NCBI GenBank assembly: GCA_003008705.1
Contig: PDUO01000009.1
Location: 1,240,001 to 1,304,000 of the forward strand
Source: Pezicula radicicola
Taxonomy: Eukaryota > Ascomycota > Leotiomycetes > Helotiales > Dermateaceae
Reading direction: 5' to 3'
DNA length: 64,000 bases
The stretch's first letter is position 1; each line of letters begins with the position of its first letter. The translations under genes were made by a program, and so were the position numbers. The notes under the pieces are model-generated. The model saw only the letters and a list, made by a program, of their open reading frames with translations. It did no database searches and was not told where the DNA came from. Positions 10,649 through 22,082 of this stretch are shown one piece after another.

Positions 10649-13032
10649 ATGGATCCACCGCGTTCAATGGCAGGTGATACGGGTCTCATTGGAGTGTGCC
10701 TCGTGATTAGATCGAGAGATGGTCCTCGATTCGTTTTCCACCACCCACCCCGGCCAATTACCGACGCAATCAAAGTCCCGGCTATGCAGGGCACCGAAGT
10801 CGACAGCACCGAGCTGGGTGATTTGGAAGAAGACGACGATGACGACACGAGTGATTCAGATCTGGACGATGATGGCAGCTATCACTTGCACCCACAGCTT
10901 GGTGCTCTCAATTTGAACGGGAAGGACGGGAAGGACGTGAAGGGTGAGGCTAAGGCTAAGGGCAAAGCTCAGAAGACTGAGAAGAAGAGAAGGTATGATC
11001 ACGTGGATCCCTTTGAAGGAGATGAGCACTATGATGGTCCTGATGGCGAGCATGTTGTGCCCTGGGAGCATGTCTTTGGCTATGATACCAAAGATCTAGA
11101 GAGTATTCTCACGCCGTCAAGAGCTTATCACAAGAAGCGATTTCAACTCAAGCTAGACCCACTTTATTTCCTCACTTACCCTATTCATATTCGGGAGGAC
11201 GGTACTTGGAAGAAAAAGAAGAGTAAGAAAAGTAAGAAGAGTCAGGAGGCTAGGGAGGGTGGATCCCCTGAAGCTGGTGACGAGCCAAGAGCTGGAGGAG
11301 AGGGTTCGACGAAGGCAGAGAAGGATGGCAGGTCAGAAGCCTCCAGGAACGGCTCTGACGGCGACGATGACCTTGGTGGAATGACCATGTTCAATGCCGT
11401 ATTCGTCATGAGTATTCCTGAGAATGGCACTGACGATAACACTTATGAGCGCATTGAGGAAATGTATATCAATGTGGCAAAGGACTTTAATAAGGCATTG
11501 AAACACGCTCAAGCTCAGAGCAATTATGTGTGGAAACAGTCAGAACTTATATTGGGCATGAAAGACAAGGGAAGGGAAGAAAGTAAGTCCAGTTTGCCCA
11601 GTTTCAAAGGTCGATATGCTAATGCTGTACAAGGACGTCCATTGAGTTGGGTGTGGAATGAAATTCTCGCTCAATCCTCTCTCGCTGGCGCAATCCGAGA
11701 TGTTGCAGAAGCTATTACACATAGCAAGATCGCTACCGTTCACCTGGACACTAATCCCTCAGTCGATCTCTCTCTTCAAATCCCAGTCCCGTTCTATCTG
11801 AGTCAGATTCCAAGTATTATTCAGCCGGGCAAGAACAACGAGGCTCGACCGGGAATTCTTCTCACGACCGCTGAACCTCGTCTGGATGATGAAGGCAATT
11901 TTGATCCATCTCATCTGAACAAGCACTTCGGTCTCTTGCTCTTAGATGACAAGGAGAAAATAATTGCGGACATTCAGGCTGAAGGCACTGAGTTATCCGC
12001 TCCTCTGATCGAATACATAAAGCTTTCACCTCCTACCATGTCGTACGTAATATTTTGTCTATAAAGCTTTCATAAGCTAAACGTTAACGCATTTATAGAT
12101 TCCTCCAGGTTGCTCAAGCGAATTCCACATTGCTTGCTGACGTCAAGACCCTCGCTCAGCACCTAATTTACTGGCGCCGTGCAATCCCAATACCACCTCT
12201 CCACGCCCGCGACACATTTATAGTCTCCCCAAACTGTGACAGTCGACAACTACCCAATGCAAGTGCGGCATGGACTAAAACATTTCCTCTTGCACCTTCA
12301 CTTCCTACCTTCCTCGCAACACTCTCCACAGCCCCTAGACCCTACAAGTCATTCTTCCCTAGCAAGGACCATCGCAGCCAATACATGGAAATGCTAGCCT
12401 GGCTCCTGCGCGGCGGCTGGGTAACGCAACTCCGAACCTTCGCCTACATCATGGTCTGGCCCGAAATAATCTACGAAGTAGAATACGAATTAATGGCCAG
12501 ACAAGTGAAAGCAGCAAGGGAACCCAAGAAAGAAAAAACAACGTCAGATTCGTCAAGTTCCGAATCAACCGACGAATCCGGCTCTGACATAAACGACGGC
12601 AGTAAATCCAAAGAACTCGATCCAGCAGCCCCTCTAACGACCGAACAAATCGCCGAATCAGCCCGTCTCTCCCGCATAGCCGCAAAAGCAGCCGCGGAAC
12701 AACTAGCCTTCGAACAAGCATTCCAATCCAAACCCCTACCCATCTCCACCGATCACCCATCCCTGAATGACTCTGCACACCTCTCGGAGATCTCACCGTA
12801 CATCATCAAAGACCCGCACAAAGTTGATGAGAAGGATAGTTTGTATATGGATGCTATTGCGAAACGGATTATGGATGATAAGGCACGCAAGAATTGGGGG
12901 AGGTTTAGTAAGTTTTTTAATGGGGAGGATGCGTTGGAGGGAATTGCTAGTAAGGAGGGCATGAAGAGGAAGGAGGCTTGGGGGATTCTGGCGCATTATC
13001 AGGAGTTTTTGTTGATTGTTAGACATTGGTGA
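10649..13032 (+). CDS. NPR3: Nitrogen permease regulator 3 (Npr3/NPRL3)
   Basis: Exons 10649-12042 and 12099-13032 give about 775 residues. The N-terminal longin-type core begins GLIGVCLVIRSRDGPRFVFH, the signature of Npr3. Acidic and Lys-rich insertions follow, then MTMFNAVFVMSIPE, and a C-terminal winged-helix part with WLLRGGWVTQLRTFAYIMVWPE, ending HYQEFLLIVRHW. Npr3 with Npr2 and Iml1 forms the SEACIT/GATOR1 complex that inhibits TORC1 on nitrogen limitation at the vacuole. I chose the ATG at 10649 (MDPPRSMAGDTG) because homologues start close to the longin core; an upstream in-frame ATG at 10403 would add 82 residues. The single intron is 56 nt and splits a Ser codon. Confidence 0.93.
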
Positions 13033-14005
13033 GTTTGGTGGGTGATTATGATTGACGGTTCGTTATTTGGTTGTTGGTTGGCTGGCTGGCTGGTTGGTTT
13101 AGATGGTGATGATGGATGAATGAATACTCGAGTATATTGGGGGCCGGAATGGGAAGGTGGGAGGTCGGAAGGTCGGAGGGGAAATGGTGTATGCACTGGA
13201 AGGGAAAAGCTTGATATTTGGAGCAAGGCGTTTAAATACCTAGATACCCAATGAATTGACAACGAAATCAACGCAATAAATACAATACAACTACTACACT
13301 ACATACTCGTTTCTTATATCCCGTATCCCTATTCTCTCCTGAACAATCCCTGCGTCTAGAATCTCAATAACAATGTTTTCCCCGTCTTATTCCAACTAGA
13401 AGGCTAGGGTGCGTGAGAAATGATAGGTGATAAAAGTGTAAAGTCGCACTGGACATCCATCGCATACTTACATAAGTGCAAGGAATAGGTGGCTCTGTAT
13501 ACGTATATATTTAAATCATTTCAGTACAAATGTGCTGATGTAGATTGACAACTAGTTTGCAGCATATACCCCTAGGTACCCGGACTAGACTGATAAGACA
13601 GATTCAACGCCACTCCAGTGAATCAGGAAGCCATGCAAAGGTATCATAAGAGGCTCGAGGCCAAATAACAGCAAAAAAGCAATGCAAGTTATAATAACTC
13701 CATGACAAGCGAGAATCTGGAATCCCAGTAAGACAATCCACGTGATAACCATGAACAAGATTCCAGCCAGATACCCATATCCCATGATAAATCCGTGCAT
13801 CCTCGGCCGGTATGCTGCCAGGGATTTCTCCACACCCATAAGCTCCGTAACGACCTCCGAATGCAAAAAAACGCCCCAGAGTGAGTTAAACAAAACTAAC
13901 GACAAAAAATGAGACGGAAAAGAAGAGAAAGACTCCGTAAAGTGTACTGTTATTCCTCAGAGCTTCGGGCCTAACTAGCCAATGGGCCCGTCCGTCGAGA
14001 ACCAA
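13033..14005. other. Intergenic between convergent NPR3 and bHLH genes
   Basis: It holds the two 3' ends. A GGTT/GGCT-rich low-complexity run lies at about 13064-13100. A hydrophobic minus-strand open frame at 13585-13905 starts with TTG and lacks a convincing gene structure, so it is not called. Confidence 0.5.
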
Positions 14006-15748
14006 TTAGGCGCCAAGGTCCATGCCAAATTCATCCTCCTCCTTGAAGCTGATTGAGCCTGCACCACTGCCTCCACTGTTATGACCACTCCAGTATTGTC
14101 CTGGACCGCCTATCCCTGTCTGGCCTGAATCTCCAGTATTGTCCGGACTTACGGAGTCATCGATATGGCTTTGAGTCACGCCGCCGATGGGATCTCCCTT
14201 GACGTCCGTGTGCTTGGGCACTCTTAGACCGGTGCCTGGAGCTCGTGAATATTGAAAGCTGCTTGGGTCGTTCTTCAGCATGGCATCCATTAGCTCAGTA
14301 TGCATCCTCCGCTCGTCCTCGGTCTGCTCGAATGGAAAGGTTCCACCAAGGTCATTGATGATGTTTGCAAGTTCTTCTTGTTGCTGAAGTTTAACATGAA
14401 GCATCCACATAAGATCGCGAGTCCAGCTCACTGCTCCATTGAGGATATCGCCTTTGTTTGGGCCCTTGTCCTTTTCTTCGAGCGGTATTCCGGTTGTAAT
14501 GTTGCCTGCGGTTGCCCTCCGTGCACCTGGACCAGCAAGACCAGAAGTGGCTTGTGGCGGGCTCATGCCGGTGGCTGCAAGCGTTGGAGACAGGGGTGAG
14601 TTGTTCTGGAGAGCCTTGCGGACTTTCTCGTCCTCTAGACGATGCATAGGCACTAGGTGGCTCAGCTCTTGAATCCTTTCGTTGATGTTGTCGCGCCTTC
14701 GGCGCTCAACGAGATTATGCGACTCTCGTCGCCGCCTCCGCTTCATCTCCTGGGACTGCAAGGCAGGAGCACTTGCCGCAGTAGCACCGTTCATCTTGTT
14801 TGGCATTGAAGCTCCTTTGAGGATATCAGAAATTTGGGGGTTTGGATGGACACCTTGGATTGGTGGAGAAAACTCAGCGGAGCCTGGGAAGGAGTTCAGA
14901 CTTCCTGGAGTATGTTGTTCCCATTGTCCAGAAAGTGTCTTCTGGTGGCGATGTGAATGCGTTGTTCGGATAGGCTGTGTTTGGAATGAGTTGTGGTCTC
15001 CCGATCCTATGTTCAGAGATGATATGGCTGGAGTCTTTGGCGTAAGCGGACTTCTTGTGCTAGAACCCTTTCGCTGTACCATCAGGTTTGGTCTCGGGCG
15101 AGACTGCTTAGCACCCATATAGTTATTATCCAGAGAGCCATTCTGCATCTCTGAACCTGGGATTGGAGAACCAGTATATGAAGCAGGGGATTGTAGCGAT
15201 GAGCCAAAGTGATGCTGTTGCTGCATTTGCCGAAATTGGGCTTGATTAAAATTATGAACAAATGGGCTTTGTATTGGATCGCCGTCTGGGGTATGGGAGT
15301 AACCATCCATGTGATTTGGGTCCACGGATAGAGGAGCCGTTCCGTTCTGAGATGCATATATGTTCTGATGATTGAAGTCAAACTCCACGCCAAAGTCTGC
15401 TCCATTGTTCTGCATGCCCTCATTCGAATGAGAACCGTTCATGGTACCAATACTCTCCATTAACTCATCGTCGCCGAACGCCGCTCTCGAATAGCTGGTA
15501 GCGGGATTGGACGCTTGGGTGGTAAAGTTGTTTTGGCCGTATCCACCATTCTGTATGGGCATGCCACTTGCTCCCATTGCGAGATCGTTAGGGTTTATAC
15601 TTCCACTATGTGGGCTGAACTGGTTGAAATGTTGCTGAGGAATATTGAAGCCTTGATGCGAACCGCCCATGAATCTCTGGTTCGACGAGAAGAACTGATC
15701 CTCGGGTTCGTTTTTGATGAACGGGCTGGACGCACCCGTACCAGCCAT
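14006..15748 (-). CDS. Basic helix-loop-helix transcription factor
   Basis: Single exon, 580 residues. Residues 1-330 are Gln/Asn/Ser/Gly-rich, like an activation region. The basic region RRRRRESHNLVERRRRDNIN (about residues 334-353) has the His, Glu and Arg that contact a CACGTG-type E-box. Helix 1 follows (ERIQELSHLVP). Helix 2 starts near residue 429 (NKGDILNGAVSWTRDLMWML) and runs into a Gln/Glu-rich leucine-containing coil. The loop between the helices is about 60 residues, much longer than the usual 5-20. Similar fungal proteins are annotated as HLH factors of the GlcD-gamma/Rtg3-like group; specific target genes cannot be read from sequence. The ATG at 15748 is the first in frame. Confidence 0.85.
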   Translation of the reverse strand: MAGTGASSPFIKNEPEDQFFSSNQRFMGGSHQGFNIPQQHFNQFSPHSGSINPNDLAMGASGMPIQNGGYGQNNFTTQASNPATSYSRAAFGDDELMESIGTMNGSHSNEGMQNNGADFGVEFDFNHQNIYASQNGTAPLSVDPNHMDGYSHTPDGDPIQSPFVHNFNQAQFRQMQQQHHFGSSLQSPASYTGSPIPGSEMQNGSLDNNYMGAKQSRPRPNLMVQRKGSSTRSPLTPKTPAISSLNIGSGDHNSFQTQPIRTTHSHRHQKTLSGQWEQHTPGSLNSFPGSAEFSPPIQGVHPNPQISDILKGASMPNKMNGATAASAPALQSQEMKRRRRRESHNLVERRRRDNINERIQELSHLVPMHRLEDEKVRKALQNNSPLSPTLAATGMSPPQATSGLAGPGARRATAGNITTGIPLEEKDKGPNKGDILNGAVSWTRDLMWMLHVKLQQQEELANIINDLGGTFPFEQTEDERRMHTELMDAMLKNDPSSFQYSRAPGTGLRVPKHTDVKGDPIGGVTQSHIDDSVSPDNTGDSGQTGIGGPGQYWSGHNSGGSGAGSISFKEEDEFGMDLGA

Positions 15749-18573
15749 CTTAGCACACTATCCAGTCTTTTATGGATAGTTCTGGGTTCGGAGGAACGGC
15801 TAGTGGTTTGTCTTTGAAACTCGCGGGATAGATGATTGTCGAAATCTAGTGAGTGTGACAAACATTAGCCATCGGTGAAAACACTGACTATTGAGGAATC
15901 TGGGGGGAAGCAATCATAGCAAACGATCCTGCCTTGAGGACTGTCCACCAGTGACAGCATCTGCGATTGCTGAATGAAGCATCGCACCGAGGTCGCAAAG
16001 CCTTCGAAAAGAGACAGCAGCACTCGAGGAGATGGGAGCTTACATCGGCACTGTTCGGGAGTCTCAAGCGCAGTATTCTGCCTTACGGCGATTCAGCGCA
16101 AAAAACTAACAAGAATATGGGAGTTGTAGAGGTAAAGTCGCCGGTGGCCGGGTGCGAGGCGGACCCTGACGGGTGTAGTCGATGAGGGGTTCTAATGCTG
16201 TGTGACAAGAAATCAATTGCCGTTCACAAGAGACGTTGGCATGGAAGTGACAGAAAGTCGGAAATCTGACGCTTTGGAGGAGGCGATTGACAACATAGAA
16301 AGAGGGGCTCTTTTACCTGTTGGGGGAAAATGCGGGATGCGCAGTATCCACGAAGCCTTGCCTTGCGTTTCGTTTCGTTTTGTTGCGTTGCTGTGCTTGC
16401 TCCTGCAGCCTCAAGGTGGGCGGGCGCTCGAAGATGCGAAGATGAGATGTGCAGCGGCGGTGAGATGGTGGGCTGCGCTGCGGTTTGACACGGCTGAGCT
16501 GTCAGATAATTGTGATTGACGACAATGGCTGATAAGCCTTTGGGGAAATATTGCGCGACCGGCGGGGAGGGGAAAGAGAGCGAGAATAATGCGCAAAGTG
16601 GTGGTACAAAGAAGTGACAGCGACAGTGGTAGTGTGCTAGACAGACGGTAGACGGTCGGAATATGAATGGGCGAGTCGATTATCTGGAGAAGTTGACTCG
16701 AGATCCGGAGAGGCAACAGGGAATCAACGCGGTGAAGGGAAGGGCGCCAATCGTGGGCCGCCTGGCTTTCCGGGTATGTAAGCGAGAAGTAGAGTACGAC
16801 GGACTTCCAGCAATTGGCAATAGTGACGAGTCGAGCAGCGTCCGAACTCTGCGCTGCAACCTAGAAACCCGCTGTTTTTCTGGGGAAAGCACAGAGACAG
16901 TAGTAATAATCTTGCGCCGGGTGTGCATGAAAGTTCGCTGGCTTTAAATATAACGAACAGCCTTGGGGCAACGGGGCAACAGGACACCACTTGTCGAGCC
17001 TTTTCGTATCCTTCCTCCCTTGTTGAAAGGTGGTACTTAGTCGTCGAAAAGTAGGGAAACCTTAATCGCCCTTGGTCCAGCCTTCGCAACAACTGGGTTT
17101 CTCGGCAACGTGCTCCGTCTCCTCGAAGGTGTACAGTAAGGAACGAGATCTGGCCAGTGGCTGGATAATGGATATATGGATAATCTTATATTATGCTACG
17201 GAGTATGGCAGGGTCGAGACGGGCAACCAAAGAAGAGGCCTTGGATTCAGTACGCGCGCTATGCTGACTTTATGCTATCTGTGTCTTCGGCGACCCGAAG
17301 GGTGATGAGTGAGAACTAAGTATGTTAGGCAGGTTGTCGATGCTGGATACAGTAGGCGATTTTGGAAGACGGAGCATTCGGAAGTCAAGAACAGGTTGCA
17401 GCGGCTGGCTTCTTATCTGCTGTAACGATGCCTTTTTTTATTTATGATGCAGTTGGGTCTTAGTCTGTCGTCGTCTCCTGATTTGTGCTCTTGACCTTAG
17501 GTCTCTCTTCAACTATCTCGAGCAGGCCTCGTAGGTCTCAGATGTCTGAGTCAGGAAGAGGAGGAGGAGGGTGGGATACTTTGGTAACGGTATGCGGTAC
17601 TTGGAGTTTATGTACGAAAAGTGCCTGTAGATACATGCAGACTTGTAGACAGCTTCAGCCATGGTGGCTGGACAAGGGTTGCTATTCTTACCAAACCACA
17701 AGCCACACCACAAGGCCCCAAAGAAGGACGCGACTTGCACTAAAGCAATATCGACGTTAGGATGTTCATGATATGTAATCATATAATGATACGGAGGTAC
17801 ATCTACCTCTGAGGTCTTCCGTCTGTTCCAAGCCAAAGCTACCTATGAACATGGAACGGCCCCCGAGCGGCCCTTTGCGCCTCCATACTACTAAACACAA
17901 TGCCAAGGGCTCTTTTAGGCCTAGCCTCGCGACCCTAGCTCTCTAGCGAGTCTATAGATCTAGGCAAAGCTGTTTAGGCGTCATCCTTCACCACACCCTC
18001 TTGTGCGAATAGTCTGAACAAAGTACATCTGCCTTGGCCTCCCTCGCATTCCTCCCTCCTCCAGTCCATATCTGCGCACCTCGCCCACCTCCATCACATC
18101 TCGATACACCGGTATTCGGCCGACTCCACACCAATCATAGCGCCGAAAACATACACCACCCTCCGTCTCCCAGCAGCACTACGAACAACCAGACATCACT
18201 TATCGAGGGCCTCTTGGTCACGAGCTAATCGATAAAGAGAGAGAGACATTCAGAAACTCTTCTACCCCTGCCGGACCTTGAGGTCATTGGAACACTCTCA
18301 ACTTGCGCAGCGCCGAAACCATTCCCCCTCCACGCGGTCGATCAACGCACGACATACTACCTGCAGCCCTCCTCGAAACGATCCGGCAGAGCCCTGAAGT
18401 GTCATTACTACTGAACCTCAGTAGCCTACTGGTAGCCCTCCGACTCTTTCCATCATCCGCCGATCGCTGCCACAATCGACTCTATCTGTCAAGCTACCTA
18501 AGTTATCTTACCGTGTGGGGGTGCATAACCTTAAACCTTCGACTGCCGGCTCCCTCCCTCTCATACAAGGACG
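15749..18573. other. 2.8-kb bidirectional promoter/leader region
   Basis: It lies between divergently transcribed bHLH (minus) and SFT2 (plus) genes. Several open stretches (15967-16185, 16202-16519, 16663-16947, 17485-17760) overlap frames on the other strand and show no recognisable protein, so I read them as leader sequence with upstream ORFs. CT-rich sequence from about 18000 to 18570 fits the SFT2 5' leader. Confidence 0.5.
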
Positions 18574-19665
18574 ATGGCCTCTGCATCATTTAGGGACTCC
18601 ATGAACTCCCTAGGTTGGTCGCGGCGGGACAATGATGTGCCTGTCAACACTGCTCAGCAGACCGGGCTCTTGTCGTCCATCAAATCACTGAACCCTTTTG
18701 GCGACAGTGGCTATGTTCGCCTCCCTACAACTGAAGGCTCTGGAGCCCCATTACCAGCCCAAAGTCGACGTGAAGAAGAGGAGGGGTTCTTTGCCTGTGA
18801 GTCAACCAATTTTCCAGGTTTCACTGTCCCTGCATCAGCCATTCTCACGGACCATGTGCGACATGCGTCAAAGTTGGCTGGATCTCATTCGTATTACACT
18901 GATTCTATACGATGAATACTGACCAGAAATATCCTAGTGAGCAGATGGGACCGTTTGTTGATCTTTAGTGGCTGCAATCTTGGAGCCCTAGCCTGCTTCG
19001 TGATCTGCTTTTTCCTTTTCCCAGTTCTGTCCCTGAGACCACGGAAGTTTGCCATCTTGTAAGTCTACGATTTCCTCCTGTTGATTTACTTTCTACATTG
19101 GACATGCATTTGAGACAGCAAGATCGCGCCGCTGCAGCCACCCGCCATACATGCATTTCATGCTACAGCTTGCCACGCAAGTGCCGCTCGTCCAAAGATA
19201 CCTTAATCTTCGAAGAGCTCGAAGTCTTCAACATTTTACTCATCATTCAAAATCGCAACTTTCCAAATACGTTTGAGGCTGACTTTGTCCGCGTGATACC
19301 TCAGATGGTCTCTAGGGTCGCTTCTATTCCTCCTTTCATGGGCAGCCATGATGGGCCCGTGGACATACCTTCAGCACCTGATGTCAACACCACGCTTACC
19401 TTTTACGGGTGCGTACTTTGGGGCTATTGGACTCACTCTATACTTCAGTCTTGGTGTAAGTCATCCTCCTAGAGACATTAGACTTGACAGCTTACTAAAG
19501 GATCACGCGTAGCTACAAAGTACAATCTTGACTCTATTCTCTTCCATCATTCAGATTGTCTGTTTAGTCTGGTATCTGGTCAGCTATTTTCCGATGGGTT
19601 CGAGTGGGTTGCGACTTGCGACAACTTTCGGTACTCGAAGAGCTGTTGCATGGATGACTGGATAG
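18574..19665 (+). CDS. SFT2: Vesicle transport protein SFT2 (four exons)
   Basis: Exons 18574-18796, 18938-19058, 19305-19455 and 19513-19665 join in frame to 215 residues, the yeast Sft2 length. A soluble N-terminus (MASASFRDSMNSLGWSRRD) is followed by four hydrophobic spans starting at LLIFSGCNLGALACFVICFF, then WSLGSLLFLLSWAAMMGP, AYFGAIGLTLYFSLG, and IIQIVCLVWYLVSYFPMGSS. The end GARR-like segment (TFGTRRAVAWMTG) is typical of the Got1/Sft2 family, tetraspan Golgi proteins needed for fusion of endosome-derived vesicles with the late Golgi. The second intron is 246 nt; its acceptor at 19304 was chosen because it restores WSLGSLLFL. Confidence 0.93.
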
Positions 19666-22082
19666 ATGGTGTACCAGGAGTCCTCGAAACAAAATAAATT
19701 TATGTCTAGTCACCAAATCTTGTACGATACGAACCTTTAATGAACAAATTAACATCTGTATGGGATCCCTTGGTAGAAAATGGCGCGCGGTGCTATTTCA
19801 GTTCCTGACTGCGTTTCTGTACATAGCTGGAAGCCAGGAATTCAGCCACAACCCTGAGACGCAAGGAAGGAGATGGGGATTGAGAATGGGGTTTTTTTTG
19901 CTCGAAATTAGGTGGTCCTATTTCAAGCCCCCCTTCGAAAGCTAAAAGAGAAGTTATACATTAATGGAAAATATTGCTTTGTATCACTTATTCGGGTGTA
20001 TTGTGTCATGTGACACTGGCTGCAGCGGGTAGATGCATGGAGATGTCTGCATTTGCAATCAAGAGATTAGCGGAAAGCAGCCTCATAAGTAATGCTTCAA
20101 TGTACGTCGAGGCGAGTGAGTATATCGACGAGAAATCCTAAAAGATAATCTGTATCGCACAAGTTTGACAACATGGTCAACCCGACCTAGTATAAATTTG
20201 ACAATGTCCATGGTAATCCTAATTCAAACTTAAAATTGGGTGCGAGATCTAGCGGCCGAAGCCTCGACCATCGCCAGAGTGACTTCAGTGCGTTATGAAG
20301 ATATACTGGCACATCAAAGCAGACTCCAAATTATTAACCAACAAGAAGATCTCCATTGCATATACCACGCACGACCTTCGACAGCCATTACATCATATGC
20401 ATAATTCAGAACAATTTTATGAAATGTTTCAAGCACTTGCATCCGCGGTTCATGAGAGAATTGAAGCTTACTACTTGCATCTCACTGCGTTGGTCCTATC
20501 CAAATCTTCTAAGCAGCTCTCGACCGACTAATAATAGTGACAAGAGCACCAAGCTCCTCATTAACTGTAAAAATATACTCGTACGGTCGATGTAAATCTC
20601 TTGCAAGGGCTGGGATTGAGCATCACTCAGTGACTCAACGCCGCAATAAGAAATGAGCAACCGATGACGCCCGACTCGACATATTTGTTCGACTCCCACT
20701 TTCAGCAAATTGCGTATGCCACCATGGAGCACAATTTTCGAACGGCCATAATACCTGCAAGTTGCAACGCCTCGATATCTATCAGAAGGAGCATGGCACC
20801 TAGTTTCCATTCACCACAGGGCTGACTACTTGACAAGCGGCATTCTCGTGAGGTGCAAATCGTTTCATACGGTATTGAAAGATCTATGCGGCGGCGCCTG
20901 CCTGCCTTTAAGCCTTGACGGCCGAAAAGATGCAAAACAATAACAACCAAAATCGCATCTCTCTGCTTCAGATGCTGAATGACTGAACGTAACTGAACAC
21001 AAATACCTAGTACTACATATAATACGTAATAATCTCAAAAAGACTCCAAGGCGCTTTTCCTTTCCTCCAGTGTAGACTAAGAGGGGCTACCTAGACCTTC
21101 GACCCGGGCTAACCGACTACGCACTACCGTGCTAACAAATCTGCATCCAATTTTATCTATACACGAGAGAAAACCCTACTGTACACCTTGCACCAAAACC
21201 TTTCTTTTCTCGACTGTGGGAAATTCCAAGGTCCGCGGTCTTTCCATCTCTCTCTCCCCGTTCTGTTTAATTCTTCCTGCCTCGAAGCTACTTTACCTGT
21301 GGGACGTGCCACACAAGCCGCAACGGCAAACGCTCAACACAACTACATTGCTGAACTGTTCAACGTGCACTGGAACCGGACATCTAGAGACCGATTGCTG
21401 CCAGCAGGGTTACTTTCGTCTTCGAGGTTAGTGACCATTCCTGTGCTTCTTTGGGAGCATTGTCAAAATATATTCGCGCAAAGGGCAGATTCTCACCACG
21501 AGGCCCATTCACCCTCTACTTACGTCTGGTCACAGTCATCGTTCGTTGGAATCTTCCAGCTAACACTCACAGTGAATTACAGTGCTCTTGCATTTCGGTC
21601 GCAAGTTCGCGTTCTTGCCAGCACTATTTGTGTCATCGAACAAACTCGATCGATCCGGTGTACGCGATCTCCTCCGTCGAGAACGAAATCTGCGTCAGTC
21701 CCTTGCACAATTCAAATTTTATTTGAGAGGTTCCTGGGCATAGGACTTTCCTAAGACAACGCGATCAAAATTTCCTGTCCTCCCACCTTTGGTCAATCCG
21801 AAGCACAATCTAACCAACCTCACAACGCGCTTGCCCATACGATCAATTATATCTGCTCGACACTATCACATCTGCTGTTACCCGGCTGTCTATAGTTGGT
21901 TGGAGTAGTGGGTTGATCGTGCGGGGAGGTTGAACAACACCTCTCCGGACATCCAGTACTGGTGGTGATATCCTCTTGCCAACTGGGACCTGTTCAAGCG
22001 CTGGGTGAAAATCACTCATTCGGCACTGAAGCAGAATCTCGAAGTACAACCTCACAGAGCCATATCTGTCTCCATATTCACC
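19666..22082. other. Intergenic and long leader of the La-motif gene
   Basis: No gene is recognised. Open stretches at 20295-20595 and 21129-21754 exist in overlapping frames without recognisable domains. The part nearest 22083 is CT-rich and probably a long 5' leader, which is usual for mRNAs of translation regulators. Confidence 0.45.

Noticed and set aside
13585..13905. Minus-strand frame of 106 codons with three hydrophobic stretches
   Set aside because: It starts with TTG, the first ATG leaves only 83 residues, and there is room for no upstream exon before the bHLH stop codon. Hydrophobicity alone is not enough.
21129..21754. Open frames of 100-188 codons upstream of the La-motif gene
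   Set aside because: They lie in the presumed long leader, overlap in three frames and show no recognisable protein.
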